Shown here in pieces: positions 16,585-24,918 of a DNA stretch of 32,058 nucleotides. The DNA comes from Bacteroidota bacterium (GTDB lineage: Bacteria > Bacteroidota > Bacteroidia > Chitinophagales > Chitinophagaceae), in NCBI GenBank assembly GCA_003175695.1, contig PSRA01000088.1, positions 1-32,058 on the forward strand, written 5' to 3'. Below the pieces are notes generated by a model. It was given only the letters and a program-made list of their open reading frames with translations. It was not told where the DNA came from and made no database searches. Within the stretch, counting starts at the first letter, position 1. Each line of letters starts with the position of its first letter. Position numbers and translations under genes: made by a program.

Positions 16585-16776
16585 CACTTTTATCGCCAAT
16601 TAGCTAGTTCAAAGGCAGATCCAGCCTGGTTTAGCCTGAGGCAAGGACTCCAGTATACGGATTTGCCATTGCTGACCGACCGGCCGACTACCTATATCGC
16701 CATTAATACAAATCCAGTGCCCGCCGCCGACCCAAAAGTTTAGATTTGTAGCTCATTTTTTTGTTACTTTCACAAC

Positions 16777-17829
16777 ATGTCAAAAAACTCGGCTCGGTAT
16801 TATTGGTGGTGCCAGATTGGCGGCTGGACGCTTTTGGCGCTCATGTTTATTCTCCTTGAATTTATCTCCGATCAGAAAGTCACGAATAAACAGATAGAAC
16901 AATTGGGCGTGATGTTTTTCACCGGTATGTTGACTACTCACCTTTTCAGGGAGTTTATTCGAAAATCCAACTGGCTAATGCTACCAGTCGAAAAGGCTGT
17001 CCCGAAGTTCTTCCTTGGAATCATTATCGTTTGTATTGTGGCCGGCCTGATCAGGGTTGGCATTGTCATCCTCTTTGATTTAACCAGCAGCAGGAAAAAA
17101 TTCGATTTTCCCACCCGCCTTCTCTTCGCAACGCTTGAAAACGGCTTCTTTATCATCCCCTGGACGCTCATTTATTATTTCTATCATTATATCGAAAAGA
17201 GCCGCAAGCAGCAATTAGACACATTGAAACTCGAATCCCTGGTAAAGGAACTCGAGTTAAAAACGATCAAATCGCATATCAATCCTCACTTTATTTTTAA
17301 TTCATTGAACAGTATCCGCGCACTCATTGATGAAAACCCAGGCCGCGCCCGCACTGCAATCACTGAATTGAGCAATATCCTTCGCAGCAGTATGCAAACT
17401 GAAAAACAGGAAACGGTTTCATTTGAAAAAGAATTGAATATCGTTAAGGATTACCTGGCGCTCGAGCATATTCGTTTTGAAGACAGGTTGCAGGTGGAAT
17501 ATGAAATTGATGAAAATACACTCTGCCAACCTATTCCCCCTATGATGTTGCAAACACTCGTTGAAAATGCAATCAAGCATGGGATCAACAAACAGGTGAA
17601 TGGCGGTGTTGTAAAAATCATCTCGGATTTCAAGGATAACTATCATGAGTTGGTGATCCGGAATACGGGTCATCTCAATGGCTCTAAAAATGAAGATGGT
17701 TTTGGTCTCATAAGTACCCGCAACAGGTTACAATTGCTATTCGGACAAAGAGCAAATTTTGAAATTAAGGAATTGAATGATCACACGGTCGAAGCGACTG
17801 TATTGATCCCCATGGACCTCAATAAATAA
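16777..17829 (+). CDS. LytS-type sensor histidine kinase (His_kinase family)
   Basis: This 350-residue protein has four hydrophobic segments (about 12-32, 43-56, 78-100 and 115-138), then a short coiled linker and a His_kinase/HATPase core. The H-box is SHINPHFIFNSLNSIRALI with phosphoacceptor His171. The N-box is LVENAIKHG with Asn264, and the G-box is DGFGLISTRNRL. No separate sensory domain is seen, so the membrane region itself probably senses the signal. It is paired with a LytTR regulator six bases downstream, as is usual for this class. The target genes cannot be told from sequence. Confidence 0.93.
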   Translation: MSKNSARYYWWCQIGGWTLLALMFILLEFISDQKVTNKQIEQLGVMFFTGMLTTHLFREFIRKSNWLMLPVEKAVPKFFLGIIIVCIVAGLIRVGIVILFDLTSSRKKFDFPTRLLFATLENGFFIIPWTLIYYFYHYIEKSRKQQLDTLKLESLVKELELKTIKSHINPHFIFNSLNSIRALIDENPGRARTAITELSNILRSSMQTEKQETVSFEKELNIVKDYLALEHIRFEDRLQVEYEIDENTLCQPIPPMMLQTLVENAIKHGINKQVNGGVVKIISDFKDNYHELVIRNTGHLNGSKNEDGFGLISTRNRLQLLFGQRANFEIKELNDHTVEATVLIPMDLNK

Positions 17830-17835
17830 AATCTT

Positions 17836-18576
17836 ATGATTAAAGCGGTTATTATTGACGATGAGCGTTTGGCAAGAAACGAGCTCAAAAAGTTATTGCA
17901 GGATTTTCCTGAAATTGAAGTCGTAGCAGAGGCGGCGAATGCCAATGAAGGAATTGAAAAGATTGATTCACTCAATCCTGATTTGGTATTTCTCGATATT
18001 CAAATGCCCGGCAAGACCGGATTTGACATGCTCGCCGAACTGGATAAGACGCCGGACGTCATATTCACAACAGCATATGACGATTATGCCTTGAAAGCTT
18101 TTGAAGTGAATGCGCTCGATTATCTCCTCAAGCCGGTAGAACCGAAGCGACTCGCCGATGCTCTCCACAAGTTGCACCTGGAAGAGGGTAAAGACAGGGA
18201 GATGGTTTCAGAAGATGAAATTCCTGTGAATCGCAGTCTCCTCCACGAGCATGACCAGGTTTTCGTAAAAGATGGGGAAAGATGTTGGTTTGTGAAGCTG
18301 TCTGATATTCGCTTATTTGAAAGCGTGGGAAACTATGCAAAAGTTTATTTTGGACCGAACAAACCTCTTATATTAAAATCACTCAACGCGCTGGAAGAAA
18401 GATTGGATGAAAAGGTCTTTTTCAGGGCCAACCGCAAACATATTGTCAACCTCAGGTTGATCGAAAAGATTGAACCCTATTTCAACGGAGGACTTCTTCT
18501 CGAACTGAAGGGTGGCGAAAAAATTGAAGTGAGCAGAAGGCAAACAGTTAAGTTTAAAGAAATGATGAGTCTGTAA
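17836..18576 (+). CDS. LytTR-family response regulator
   Basis: This 246-residue protein has a receiver domain (1 to about 120) with the acidic pair Asp8-Asp9, phosphoacceptor Asp54 in FLDIQMPG, Thr78/Thr79 and Lys99 in DYLLKPV. The C-terminal LytTR DNA-binding domain (about 140-246) shows FVKDGERCWFVKLSDI, YAKVYF, LNALEERL and FFRANRKHIVNL. LytTR proteins bind paired direct repeats upstream of targets as dimers. It starts six bases after the kinase stop and is followed by a strong intrinsic terminator, so the two genes form a closed two-gene unit. Confidence 0.95.
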   Translation: MIKAVIIDDERLARNELKKLLQDFPEIEVVAEAANANEGIEKIDSLNPDLVFLDIQMPGKTGFDMLAELDKTPDVIFTTAYDDYALKAFEVNALDYLLKPVEPKRLADALHKLHLEEGKDREMVSEDEIPVNRSLLHEHDQVFVKDGERCWFVKLSDIRLFESVGNYAKVYFGPNKPLILKSLNALEERLDEKVFFRANRKHIVNLRLIEKIEPYFNGGLLLELKGGEKIEVSRRQTVKFKEMMSL

Positions 18577-18603
18577 CTTCTCATTTAATTTCAACGACAT
18601 ATT

Positions 18604-18630
18604 AAATCCCGCAAGGCGGGATTTTTTCTT
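18604..18630 (+). terminator. Intrinsic terminator after the LytS/LytTR pair
   Basis: AAATCCCGC (18604-18612) and GCGGGATTT (18616-18624) form a perfect 9-bp stem with the 3-base loop AAG, followed by more T. It is 28 bases after the regulator stop and separates the pair from the peptidase gene. Confidence 0.88.
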
Positions 18631-18649
18631 AATTATTCACGGCAAACAT

Positions 18650-19933
18650 ATGAAACCACGTATTGTCATTTTTCTTTTTGGGTTCTTCAGTCATAGTGTA
18701 TTTGGACAGGATATTTCTCAATGGTTCAATGAAAAAAAAGTAACGCAAATCGAAAGCACTTTGGCTTCGGATAGTATGGAAGGAAGAAAAGCGGGGACGC
18801 GGGGGATTGAAAAAGCTACTGAATTTATTTCGAGTCAATTTAAGTCAGCCGGATTGCAGACATGGGACAAAAGTAATTCCTATCAACAAAAATTTGCGTT
18901 TATAACTATCGATCGGCAGACCAAAGAAGGTTCAATGGATGGGCTACCTATAAAACCACAGAACCTCGTAGTATTTAGTGCCAAAGAAAACCTGGAAATA
19001 AATGATCAAAGCGGTTATAAAAGCATCCAATTTAAAAAAGGAGATAATTTTAGGGCTAATGCGATAAAGTGGACTCAAAGTGACGAAAATCTCATCGTGT
19101 GGGTGGACAGCAGTTTTGCACCGCTTTTAGCCAGCTTGGAAGCTTATAGCAGGAACCAACTTCAAAAAGATCGTAACATTCTTTTTGTACTGTCCAATAG
19201 AATTCCTGATCATTTTAATTTTCGAATACAGCAACAAATCACTGTAAAACCGCTTGCTAACGTGATCGGTATTTTACCAGGCAAAACAAAAAAGAACGAA
19301 TATGTTATCTTCTCCGCGCATTATGATCATCTTGGCATCGGTACGCCCAACGCCTTGCACGATTCCATTTTCAATGGCGCTAATGACGATGCATCAGGAA
19401 CCACTGCAGTCATTATGTTGGCAAATTATTTTGCAAAGAGAAATGACAATGCCCGCACTCTGATTTTTGTAGCATTTACAGCCGAAGAAATGGGTGGTTA
19501 TGGGTCAGCATATTTTTCTACTCACTTTAATCCCGACTCAGTAATCGCGATGTTCAATATCGAGATGATCGGAACCGAGAGCAAATGGGGTTCGCATTCA
19601 GCCTATGTTACAGGTTATGATAAATCTGATATGCCCAAAATTCTTGAGAAAAATTTGCAGGGAACTGAATTCAAATTCTATCCTGATCCATATGCGGCTG
19701 AAAATCTGTTTTACAGGTCAGATAATGCAACATTGGCCAAACTAGGCGTCCCGGCCCACACGATCTCTACTTCGAAAATGGATGATGAAAAATTTTATCA
19801 AACAGTGGGTGATGAGGTTCAGACTCTCAACATGACAAATATGACGGAGATCATTCGCGCGATCGCATTGAGTGCTCGTAGTATTGTGAGTGGAGAAGAT
19901 ACTCCCACCAGGATTGAAAAAATTGGGCAATAA
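18650..19933 (+). CDS. Secreted M28-family zinc metallopeptidase with an altered last ligand
   Basis: This 427-residue protein has a signal peptide (MKPRIVIFLFGFFSHSVFGQ). The M28 core shows FSAHYDHLG (His224), NGANDDASG (Asp247), FTAEEMGG (Glu279 catalytic, Glu280 ligand) and FNIEMIG (Glu305 where Asp is common). The final ligand is usually a His in a YHT-like motif; here the aligned segment reads KFYQTVGDEV, with Gln384 in that place. Family members are aminopeptidases that hold two zinc ions. The residues before 200 include a likely PA-type insertion. Loss of the last His could weaken one zinc site, but the rest of the site is intact. It starts just after a terminator, with no obvious TAnnTTTG promoter. 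Confidence 0.85.
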   Translation: MKPRIVIFLFGFFSHSVFGQDISQWFNEKKVTQIESTLASDSMEGRKAGTRGIEKATEFISSQFKSAGLQTWDKSNSYQQKFAFITIDRQTKEGSMDGLPIKPQNLVVFSAKENLEINDQSGYKSIQFKKGDNFRANAIKWTQSDENLIVWVDSSFAPLLASLEAYSRNQLQKDRNILFVLSNRIPDHFNFRIQQQITVKPLANVIGILPGKTKKNEYVIFSAHYDHLGIGTPNALHDSIFNGANDDASGTTAVIMLANYFAKRNDNARTLIFVAFTAEEMGGYGSAYFSTHFNPDSVIAMFNIEMIGTESKWGSHSAYVTGYDKSDMPKILEKNLQGTEFKFYPDPYAAENLFYRSDNATLAKLGVPAHTISTSKMDDEKFYQTVGDEVQTLNMTNMTEIIRAIALSARSIVSGEDTPTRIEKIGQ

Positions 19934-19935
19934 TC

Positions 19936-20033
19936 CACGCACCTGAAGCGAGTCACCCAGGGGCGCGGGCACCACGCAGGTGCAGGCTCGTGTTGCCCCC
20001 GCGGATGGCTCGCCACAGCCCGCGAAACAGCAA
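19936..20033. repeat. GC-rich nested inverted repeat
   Basis: This patch is clearly richer in G+C than its surroundings. GCGAGTCACCC (19948-19958) faces GGATGGCTCGC (20003-20013) with two mismatches; inside it GGGGC (19960-19964) faces GCCCC (19995-19999), and CACG (19973-19976) faces CGTG (19989-19992). CACCTG near 19940 and CAGGTG near 19977 give a further alternative pairing. It lies in the convergent gap between the M28 peptidase and DUF4251 genes, so it may act as a terminator, or be a REP-like repeat or a structured RNA. Confidence 0.45.
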
Positions 20034-20046
20034 TTACAGTGAAGCC

Positions 20047-20565
20047 CTAATGGGAAGTGGTCAGGTCGGAAACTGTACCCCTAAAATAAATCGTTTGCCG
20101 GATATTGCTATTGATTTGCAAATTAGCATAGCCCGAATTTGAGATACTCAGCAACATGGTATTGGCATACTTATTATCCTTAGGCATGATCGTTATATCC
20201 CAACCGCCCTTGGTTCCATCCTTCAGATTGTATGCAAATTCCGTAGTCTTAAAATTCAACCCGCCATCTGTTTCACCAATACTGGCCTGGTAGGACCTTC
20301 CGTAATATGGCAGATCAGCAATAACGGTATCTCCCATGATCGTAAGAGTGTAAGTGGAAGTAAGCTGACGCGTTCTTCCCGACATTGGTGTAGCCGTTGT
20401 CGCAGTGAACATAAAGTGCCTTGACTCCACTAATTTCTTGAGCGCTTCTATTTTTGCATTTTCCTTTTCCTGCTTTTCGGTGTTTTGGGCAGTTGAACTG
20501 CAGGGCAGAATCCCCATAACGAAGCCGAAAAAGAGAACCGGGAATAGATTGAATAACTTTTTCAT
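20047..20565 (-). CDS. Exported DUF4251 protein
   Basis: This 172-residue protein has an N-terminal signal (MKKLFNLFPVLFFGFVMGIL, likely cleaved near STAQ). After a short Lys/Glu-rich helix (about 28-48), the domain shows TSTYTLTIMGDTVIADLPYYGR, split here by TIMGDTV and ADLPYYGRSY, then GGWDITIMPKD and NLQINSNIRQTIYFRG. These match the Bacteroidota DUF4251 family, for which no function is known. The Cys in LPCSS does not form a standard lipobox. It is downstream of argH on the same strand, with 105 bases and a hairpin between, so it is probably a separate unit. Confidence 0.85.
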   Translation of the reverse strand: MKKLFNLFPVLFFGFVMGILPCSSTAQNTEKQEKENAKIEALKKLVESRHFMFTATTATPMSGRTRQLTSTYTLTIMGDTVIADLPYYGRSYQASIGETDGGLNFKTTEFAYNLKDGTKGGWDITIMPKDNKYANTMLLSISNSGYANLQINSNIRQTIYFRGTVSDLTTSH

Positions 20566-20601
20566 ATAGCTCGATTTATAAGACTTTATTAATACAAGCA
20601 G

Positions 20602-20626
20602 TGATTAGTCCGTTTCGGCCTAATCA
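20602..20626 (-). terminator. Stem-loop after argH
   Basis: TGATTAG (20602-20608) and CTAATCA (20620-20626) pair, and the interior CCG/CGG can extend the stem around a TTT loop after one mismatch. It is 45 bases beyond the argH stop and 37 bases before the DUF4251 ATG. No T-run follows, so it could be a weak terminator of the arginine operon or an operator of the DUF4251 gene. Confidence 0.45.
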
Positions 20627-20670
20627 ATTTAATGATTATTTGATTTCGGGTAAGTTAAAGTTTTGACAGA

Positions 20671-21969
20671 TCAGAATTTGGCCAGCACCTTTTTCATCGC
20701 CTCCATAATGCGGTCATTACCAGGATTTCCCAGGCTCCCAACATGAGTATGATGCAAGCTTTTCTTGTAATCGAATTGAAAATCTCCTTTTTCGATCTGG
20801 TTCCCGATGGTTTTATAAGCCTCACGGAAAGGCATACCCTTGTTCACCATGTCATTGACGGCTTCTACGCTAAAAAGATATTTGTACTTCTCATCATCCA
20901 AAATGTTATCTTTTATTTCGATATTGGAGATCATTAAAACAGCCATATCAAGGCATTCCTTGAGAGTTTCAATGGCGGGAAATAAAACCTGCTTGGTTAA
21001 TTGCAGGTCCCTGTGATATCCGGATGGAAGATTGCTGGTGAGCAGGGTCAACTCGTTGGGCGTTGATTGAATAAGGTTGCATTTGGCCCGGATCAACTCG
21101 AAAACGTCCGGATTTTTTTTGTGCGGCATGATACTGCTTCCGGTAGTCAATTCTGCAGGAAAAGAAATAAAGCCAAAATTCTGGCTCAGATATAGGCAGC
21201 AATCCATAGAAAGTCTGCTGAGCGTGGCTGCAACGCTGGCAATGCCGCTAGCGACAGCTTTTTCCGTTTTACCTCTGCTCATTTGCGCATATACAGCATT
21301 GATATGCATTGCCTCAAATTCGAGGATCCTTGTCGTCATGTCTCTATCGAGGGGAAATGAAGAGCCATATCCGGCACCACTACCAAGCGGATTTTTGTTG
21401 GTAATATGGAACGCTGCAGCTAATAATTCAAGGTCATCAACCAGGCTCTCGGCATAGGCCCCAAACCAGAGTCCAAATGAAGAAGGCATCGCAATCTGCA
21501 GATGAGTATAACCCGGAAGCAATTTGCCTTTGTACTTTTCACTTTGGGTAATCAGCAAATCAAAAAATATTTTTACCCGGTCCCTGATTTTCTCAATCTC
21601 CGCTTTCAGGTATAATTTTATGTCCACAGCCACCTGGTCGTTCCGACTTCTTCCACTGTGGATCTTTTTTCCGGATTCTCCAATGCGCTTTGTTAACATT
21701 AGTTCAATCTGTGAATGAATGTCTTCTGCCTGATCATCCATTTTGAAAGAACCATTTTCTATCTCAAGAAGAATTTTCTTCAATTCTGTATGAATGCTCT
21801 CGAGTTCCAGTTTTGTAAGCAAACCTATACTGGCCAGCATTTCAGTGTGTGCCAATGAAGCCCTGACATCATAAGGGGCCAGCAGGATATCAAACTCCTT
21901 GTCCCTGCCAACAGTAAATTGCTCAATTTGTTGATTGACCGTTGAACCTTCTTTTTCCCAAAGCTTCAT
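20671..21969 (-). CDS. argH: Argininosuccinate lyase
   Basis: This 432-residue protein is a fumarase/aspartase superfamily lyase. Visible are KIHSGRSRND (102-111), PGYTHLQIAMP (152-162), and the signature GSSIMPHKKNPD (277-288) on the catalytic loop. It splits argininosuccinate into arginine and fumarate, the last step of arginine synthesis, in the cytosol. It is the last arginine gene of the operon, 53 bases after the deacylase start-side neighbour ends. The C-terminus is slightly shorter than the roughly 460 residues of E. coli ArgH but all active-site segments are present. The ATG at 21969 gives MKLWEKEGS, a typical start. Confidence 0.95.
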   Translation of the reverse strand: MKLWEKEGSTVNQQIEQFTVGRDKEFDILLAPYDVRASLAHTEMLASIGLLTKLELESIHTELKKILLEIENGSFKMDDQAEDIHSQIELMLTKRIGESGKKIHSGRSRNDQVAVDIKLYLKAEIEKIRDRVKIFFDLLITQSEKYKGKLLPGYTHLQIAMPSSFGLWFGAYAESLVDDLELLAAAFHITNKNPLGSGAGYGSSFPLDRDMTTRILEFEAMHINAVYAQMSRGKTEKAVASGIASVAATLSRLSMDCCLYLSQNFGFISFPAELTTGSSIMPHKKNPDVFELIRAKCNLIQSTPNELTLLTSNLPSGYHRDLQLTKQVLFPAIETLKECLDMAVLMISNIEIKDNILDDEKYKYLFSVEAVNDMVNKGMPFREAYKTIGNQIEKGDFQFDYKKSLHHTHVGSLGNPGNDRIMEAMKKVLAKF

Positions 21970-22022
21970 GACTTGCTATTTAATGCTATTAATGAAGAAC
22001 AATTCTATCGGGACGTTCCCAC

Positions 22023-23096
22023 TTAAATAAATCCGTTCAAAAGGTTGATATATAAATCTATTCCATTTCTGATTTCGTCCAGGTAAATAAATTCATCGGC
22101 TGTGTGGCTGCGCGCGGAGTCACCAGGGCCCATTTTCAGCGCCGGAAAGGGCATAAGAGCCTTATCGGAGGTGGTGGGCGATCCATAATAACCTCTACCC
22201 AATGCCAAACCGGCTTTCACCAGCGGATGATCCAATGAAATGGAAGTAGATTTCATCCGGGTGGTTCTGGGTTTAAATTGGCTTTTCAAGTTATTTTTCA
22301 AAGCGTCTAATATCTCATCAAAAGTGTACAGTTCATTTACCCTTACATCTATTACAAATTTGCATTGAGAAGGGACCACATTGTGTTGCTTATTTTCTGT
22401 TTCAATGATGGTAACGGTCATCCGCGATTCTCCCAGCAAGTCGCTCACTTTATCAAACCTGTAGTTCCTGACCCATTCAATATCATCCATTGCTTTGTAC
22501 AATGCATTTTCTCCTTCATTCCTGGCAGCATGACCTGCACGACCCTGAGCAAGGCAATCAATAACCATTAGTCCACGCTCAGCAACGGCCATTTCCAATT
22601 TGGTCGGTTCACCCACAATGCCAAAATCTATCTGACCCAGGTAAGGCAATACCAATTCAATTCCATTGACCCCACTGATCTCCTCTTCGGCACTTGCAGC
22701 AAATACAACATTGTGCTTTAATTTTTCCTGGGGATAGAAATAAAGGAACACGGCCATCAGGCTCACCAGGCAGCCGCCTGCATCATTACTGCCGAGTCCG
22801 AATAGTTTTCCATCTTTTTCGATGGGAGTGAAAGGATCCACAGTGTAATTCTTGTTGGGTCGCACCGTATCATGATGCGAATTCAACAAAATGCTCTGCT
22901 TGGAAGGGTCGTAGTGTTTGTTTTTCGCATACACATTATTGCCGACCCTCGCATGGGGGATTTCGTGTTTCTTGAAGAATTCAATGATGAGTTCGGCCGT
23001 GTCGTTTTCTTCTTTAGAAAATGACGGCGTCGCGATCAGGTCTTTCAATAGACTGATTGCATCCGATTGTAAGGTATTTATTTCAGCATTAGTCAT
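22023..23096 (-). CDS. argE: M20-family N-acyl-ornithine/N-acyl-citrulline deacylase (ArgE type)
   Basis: This 357-residue M20 metallohydrolase shows LLNSHHDTVRP (first His ligand and Asp), GLGSNDAGGCLVSL (bridging Asp), AASAEEEISG (catalytic Glu pair) and GIVGEPTKLEMAVAERG. Because the operon carries an acyl-ornithine carbamoyltransferase, the real substrate is probably N-acetyl- or N-succinyl-citrulline rather than acyl-ornithine; this is inference from pathway logic. Its ATG overlaps the argB stop by eight bases (ATGACTAA), so translation is probably coupled. DapE (succinyl-diaminopimelate) is a related alternative, but the context decides for arginine. Confidence 0.88.
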   Translation of the reverse strand: MTNAEINTLQSDAISLLKDLIATPSFSKEENDTAELIIEFFKKHEIPHARVGNNVYAKNKHYDPSKQSILLNSHHDTVRPNKNYTVDPFTPIEKDGKLFGLGSNDAGGCLVSLMAVFLYFYPQEKLKHNVVFAASAEEEISGVNGIELVLPYLGQIDFGIVGEPTKLEMAVAERGLMVIDCLAQGRAGHAARNEGENALYKAMDDIEWVRNYRFDKVSDLLGESRMTVTIIETENKQHNVVPSQCKFVIDVRVNELYTFDEILDALKNNLKSQFKPRTTRMKSTSISLDHPLVKAGLALGRGYYGSPTTSDKALMPFPALKMGPGDSARSHTADEFIYLDEIRNGIDLYINLLNGFI

Positions 23097-23874
23097 TGGT
23101 AATCCTGGTTCCTGTGCGGTGGTTAATTAATTCCCGAAGATCTTCTGCTTTTCCAATGGTCACTTGCCTGACGCCACTCTTGAGCGCAACAAAAGCGTTA
23201 TCTATTTTGGGGATCATCCCAGCAAATATTTTTTTCTCTGCTTTTAGCTGTTCATAATAAGAAGGTCGGATATCTGCAATCACGGTTGATTCATCTGTTG
23301 CATCCAGAAGAACACCTTTCTTTTCAAAGGAATAGATCAGGTTCACTTCAAATTCGGAGCTCATGGCCCGGGCAATTTCCTGGGCAATAGTATCGGCGTT
23401 GGTATTCAGCAGCTGACCTTTTTTGTCATGGGTAATGGGAGCAATTACAAGAGTCAGACCCCCGTCCAGCCAATTTTTGATCAATGGAACATTGATTTGG
23501 TCAATATCTCCGGCAAAGCCAAAGTCGATCGATGGATGATTTCTTTTGTGTGCCAGAATCACATTTCCGTCAGCACCACTCAAACCAATAGCATTACAAC
23601 CGAATGATTGAAGGGATGCGACAATGTTTTTGTTCACAAAGCCGGCATATACCATCGTTACAATTCTTAGGGTATGCTCGTCCGTTATACGCCTTCCATC
23701 AATCATTTGTTGCTCCACGCCAAGTTGTTCAGCCAACCGGGTAGCTAATTTTCCGCCACCGTGCACTAAAATTTTTCTCCCCGGAATGGAAGCAAATTCT
23801 TGCAGGAAGGACGAGAGTTTCGATTCATCATCAATAATATTTCCTCCGATCTTTATGACGACCAATGTTTCCAT
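23089..23874 (-). CDS. argB: N-acetylglutamate (or N-acylglutamate) kinase
   Basis: This 261-residue amino-acid kinase has VVIKIGGNIIDD, LVHGGGKLA, the NAG-binding stretch YAGFVNKNIVA, AIGLSGADG, NTNADTIAQEIA and GMIPKIDNAFVAL. It phosphorylates the gamma-carboxylate of N-acylglutamate, the second step of the pathway. Length matches the arginine-insensitive short form; there is no N-terminal extension of the type linked to arginine feedback. Its ATG overlaps the TGA of the preceding carbamoyltransferase gene by one base, so the genes are tightly coupled. Confidence 0.95.
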   Translation of the reverse strand: METLVVIKIGGNIIDDESKLSSFLQEFASIPGRKILVHGGGKLATRLAEQLGVEQQMIDGRRITDEHTLRIVTMVYAGFVNKNIVASLQSFGCNAIGLSGADGNVILAHKRNHPSIDFGFAGDIDQINVPLIKNWLDGGLTLVIAPITHDKKGQLLNTNADTIAQEIARAMSSEFEVNLIYSFEKKGVLLDATDESTVIADIRPSYYEQLKAEKKIFAGMIPKIDNAFVALKSGVRQVTIGKAEDLRELINHRTGTRITND

Positions 23875-24845
23875 CAGGAAGATGATTTTAAAATTTCAGC
23901 CAGGACAGCTTGTGCCGCCCAAACCCTGTTTGATGCCTGCTGCGTAACGATACTGTTCGGTCCATCCAGGATCTCATCACTCAATTCCACATTCCTGCGA
24001 ACAGGTAAGCAATGCATTACTTTAGCACGGTTGGTTAATTTTAGTTTTTCATTGGTCATCATCCATTCGGGATCATTGCAATAGATCTTGCCGTAATCGT
24101 TGTATGTGCTCCAGTTTTTTACGTAAACGAAATCTGCATTTTTAAGTGCTTCATCCTGGTTATGCGTGATGGAAGCCCCCTTGGTAAATGCGGGGTCCAG
24201 TTCGTAATCTTCCGGGTGAGTGATGACAAATTCAGCCTCTCCCCATGCATTTACCCATTGGGCAAAACTATTGGCTACGCATTGAGGCAAAGGCTTAACG
24301 TGAGGAGCCCAGGTCAATACAATTTTTGGCTTGGTTTTCTTGGCTTGAGACTCGTGCGAAAGAATTTCTTTGATAGTGATGATGTCAGTGAGGCTTTGCA
24401 ATGGATGAAGCGTGGCGCTTTCCATGCTCACGACGGGAATGCCTGAATATTTGATGAATTGTTTGATGAACAATTCGCTATAGTCATCATCCCTGTTTTT
24501 AAGCGATGGAAATGTGCGGATGCAGAGAATATCAAAATACTTTCCCATGATGGGTGCTGCATCCTTTACATGTTCAACCGTGTTGCCACTCATGATAGCT
24601 TCTTCTTCAAACTCCAATGCCCATCCTTCTTTGTCAATGTTGAAGAGAATTGGTTCAAGTCCCAGGTTCTGTGCAGCAACCTGCGTACTTAACCTCGTCC
24701 GCATGCTCGGATTCAGAAACAGCAAACCCACGCGCTTGTCTACCCCTACATGGCGATCCTTGAAAGGATGCATTTTATAGTGCAGCGATTTTTGAACAAG
24801 CCCATTGATATCTTTCACATCCTTCACGGAAATGAAATTCTTCAT
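23874..24845 (-). CDS. argF: N-acyl-L-ornithine carbamoyltransferase (AOTC/SOTC type)
   Basis: This 323-residue protein belongs to the acetyl/succinyl-ornithine carbamoyltransferase branch. It shows the carbamoyl-phosphate motif SMRTRLSTQ (48-56), TWAPHVKPLPQCV with the family-specific WAPH, and MHCLPVRRN near the C-terminus, where plain ornithine transcarbamylases have HCLP with a different context. Val90 occupies the position that, from memory, is Pro90 in Bacteroides fragilis succinylornithine transcarbamylase and Glu92 in Xanthomonas acetylornithine transcarbamylase. The frame is open to 24941 and another ATG lies at 24884. I use the ATG at 24845, because MKNFISVKDV aligns with the family N-terminus without a gap. 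The stop overlaps the argB start. Confidence 0.92.
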   Translation of the reverse strand: MKNFISVKDVKDINGLVQKSLHYKMHPFKDRHVGVDKRVGLLFLNPSMRTRLSTQVAAQNLGLEPILFNIDKEGWALEFEEEAIMSGNTVEHVKDAAPIMGKYFDILCIRTFPSLKNRDDDYSELFIKQFIKYSGIPVVSMESATLHPLQSLTDIITIKEILSHESQAKKTKPKIVLTWAPHVKPLPQCVANSFAQWVNAWGEAEFVITHPEDYELDPAFTKGASITHNQDEALKNADFVYVKNWSTYNDYGKIYCNDPEWMMTNEKLKLTNRAKVMHCLPVRRNVELSDEILDGPNSIVTQQASNRVWAAQAVLAEILKSSS

Positions 24846-24918
24846 TGGCTCTACGATGGATTGGGATCCGATTTCCTTGTTCATGTTTTTCTGTTTGGAC
24901 AAGATTGATTTGAATATT

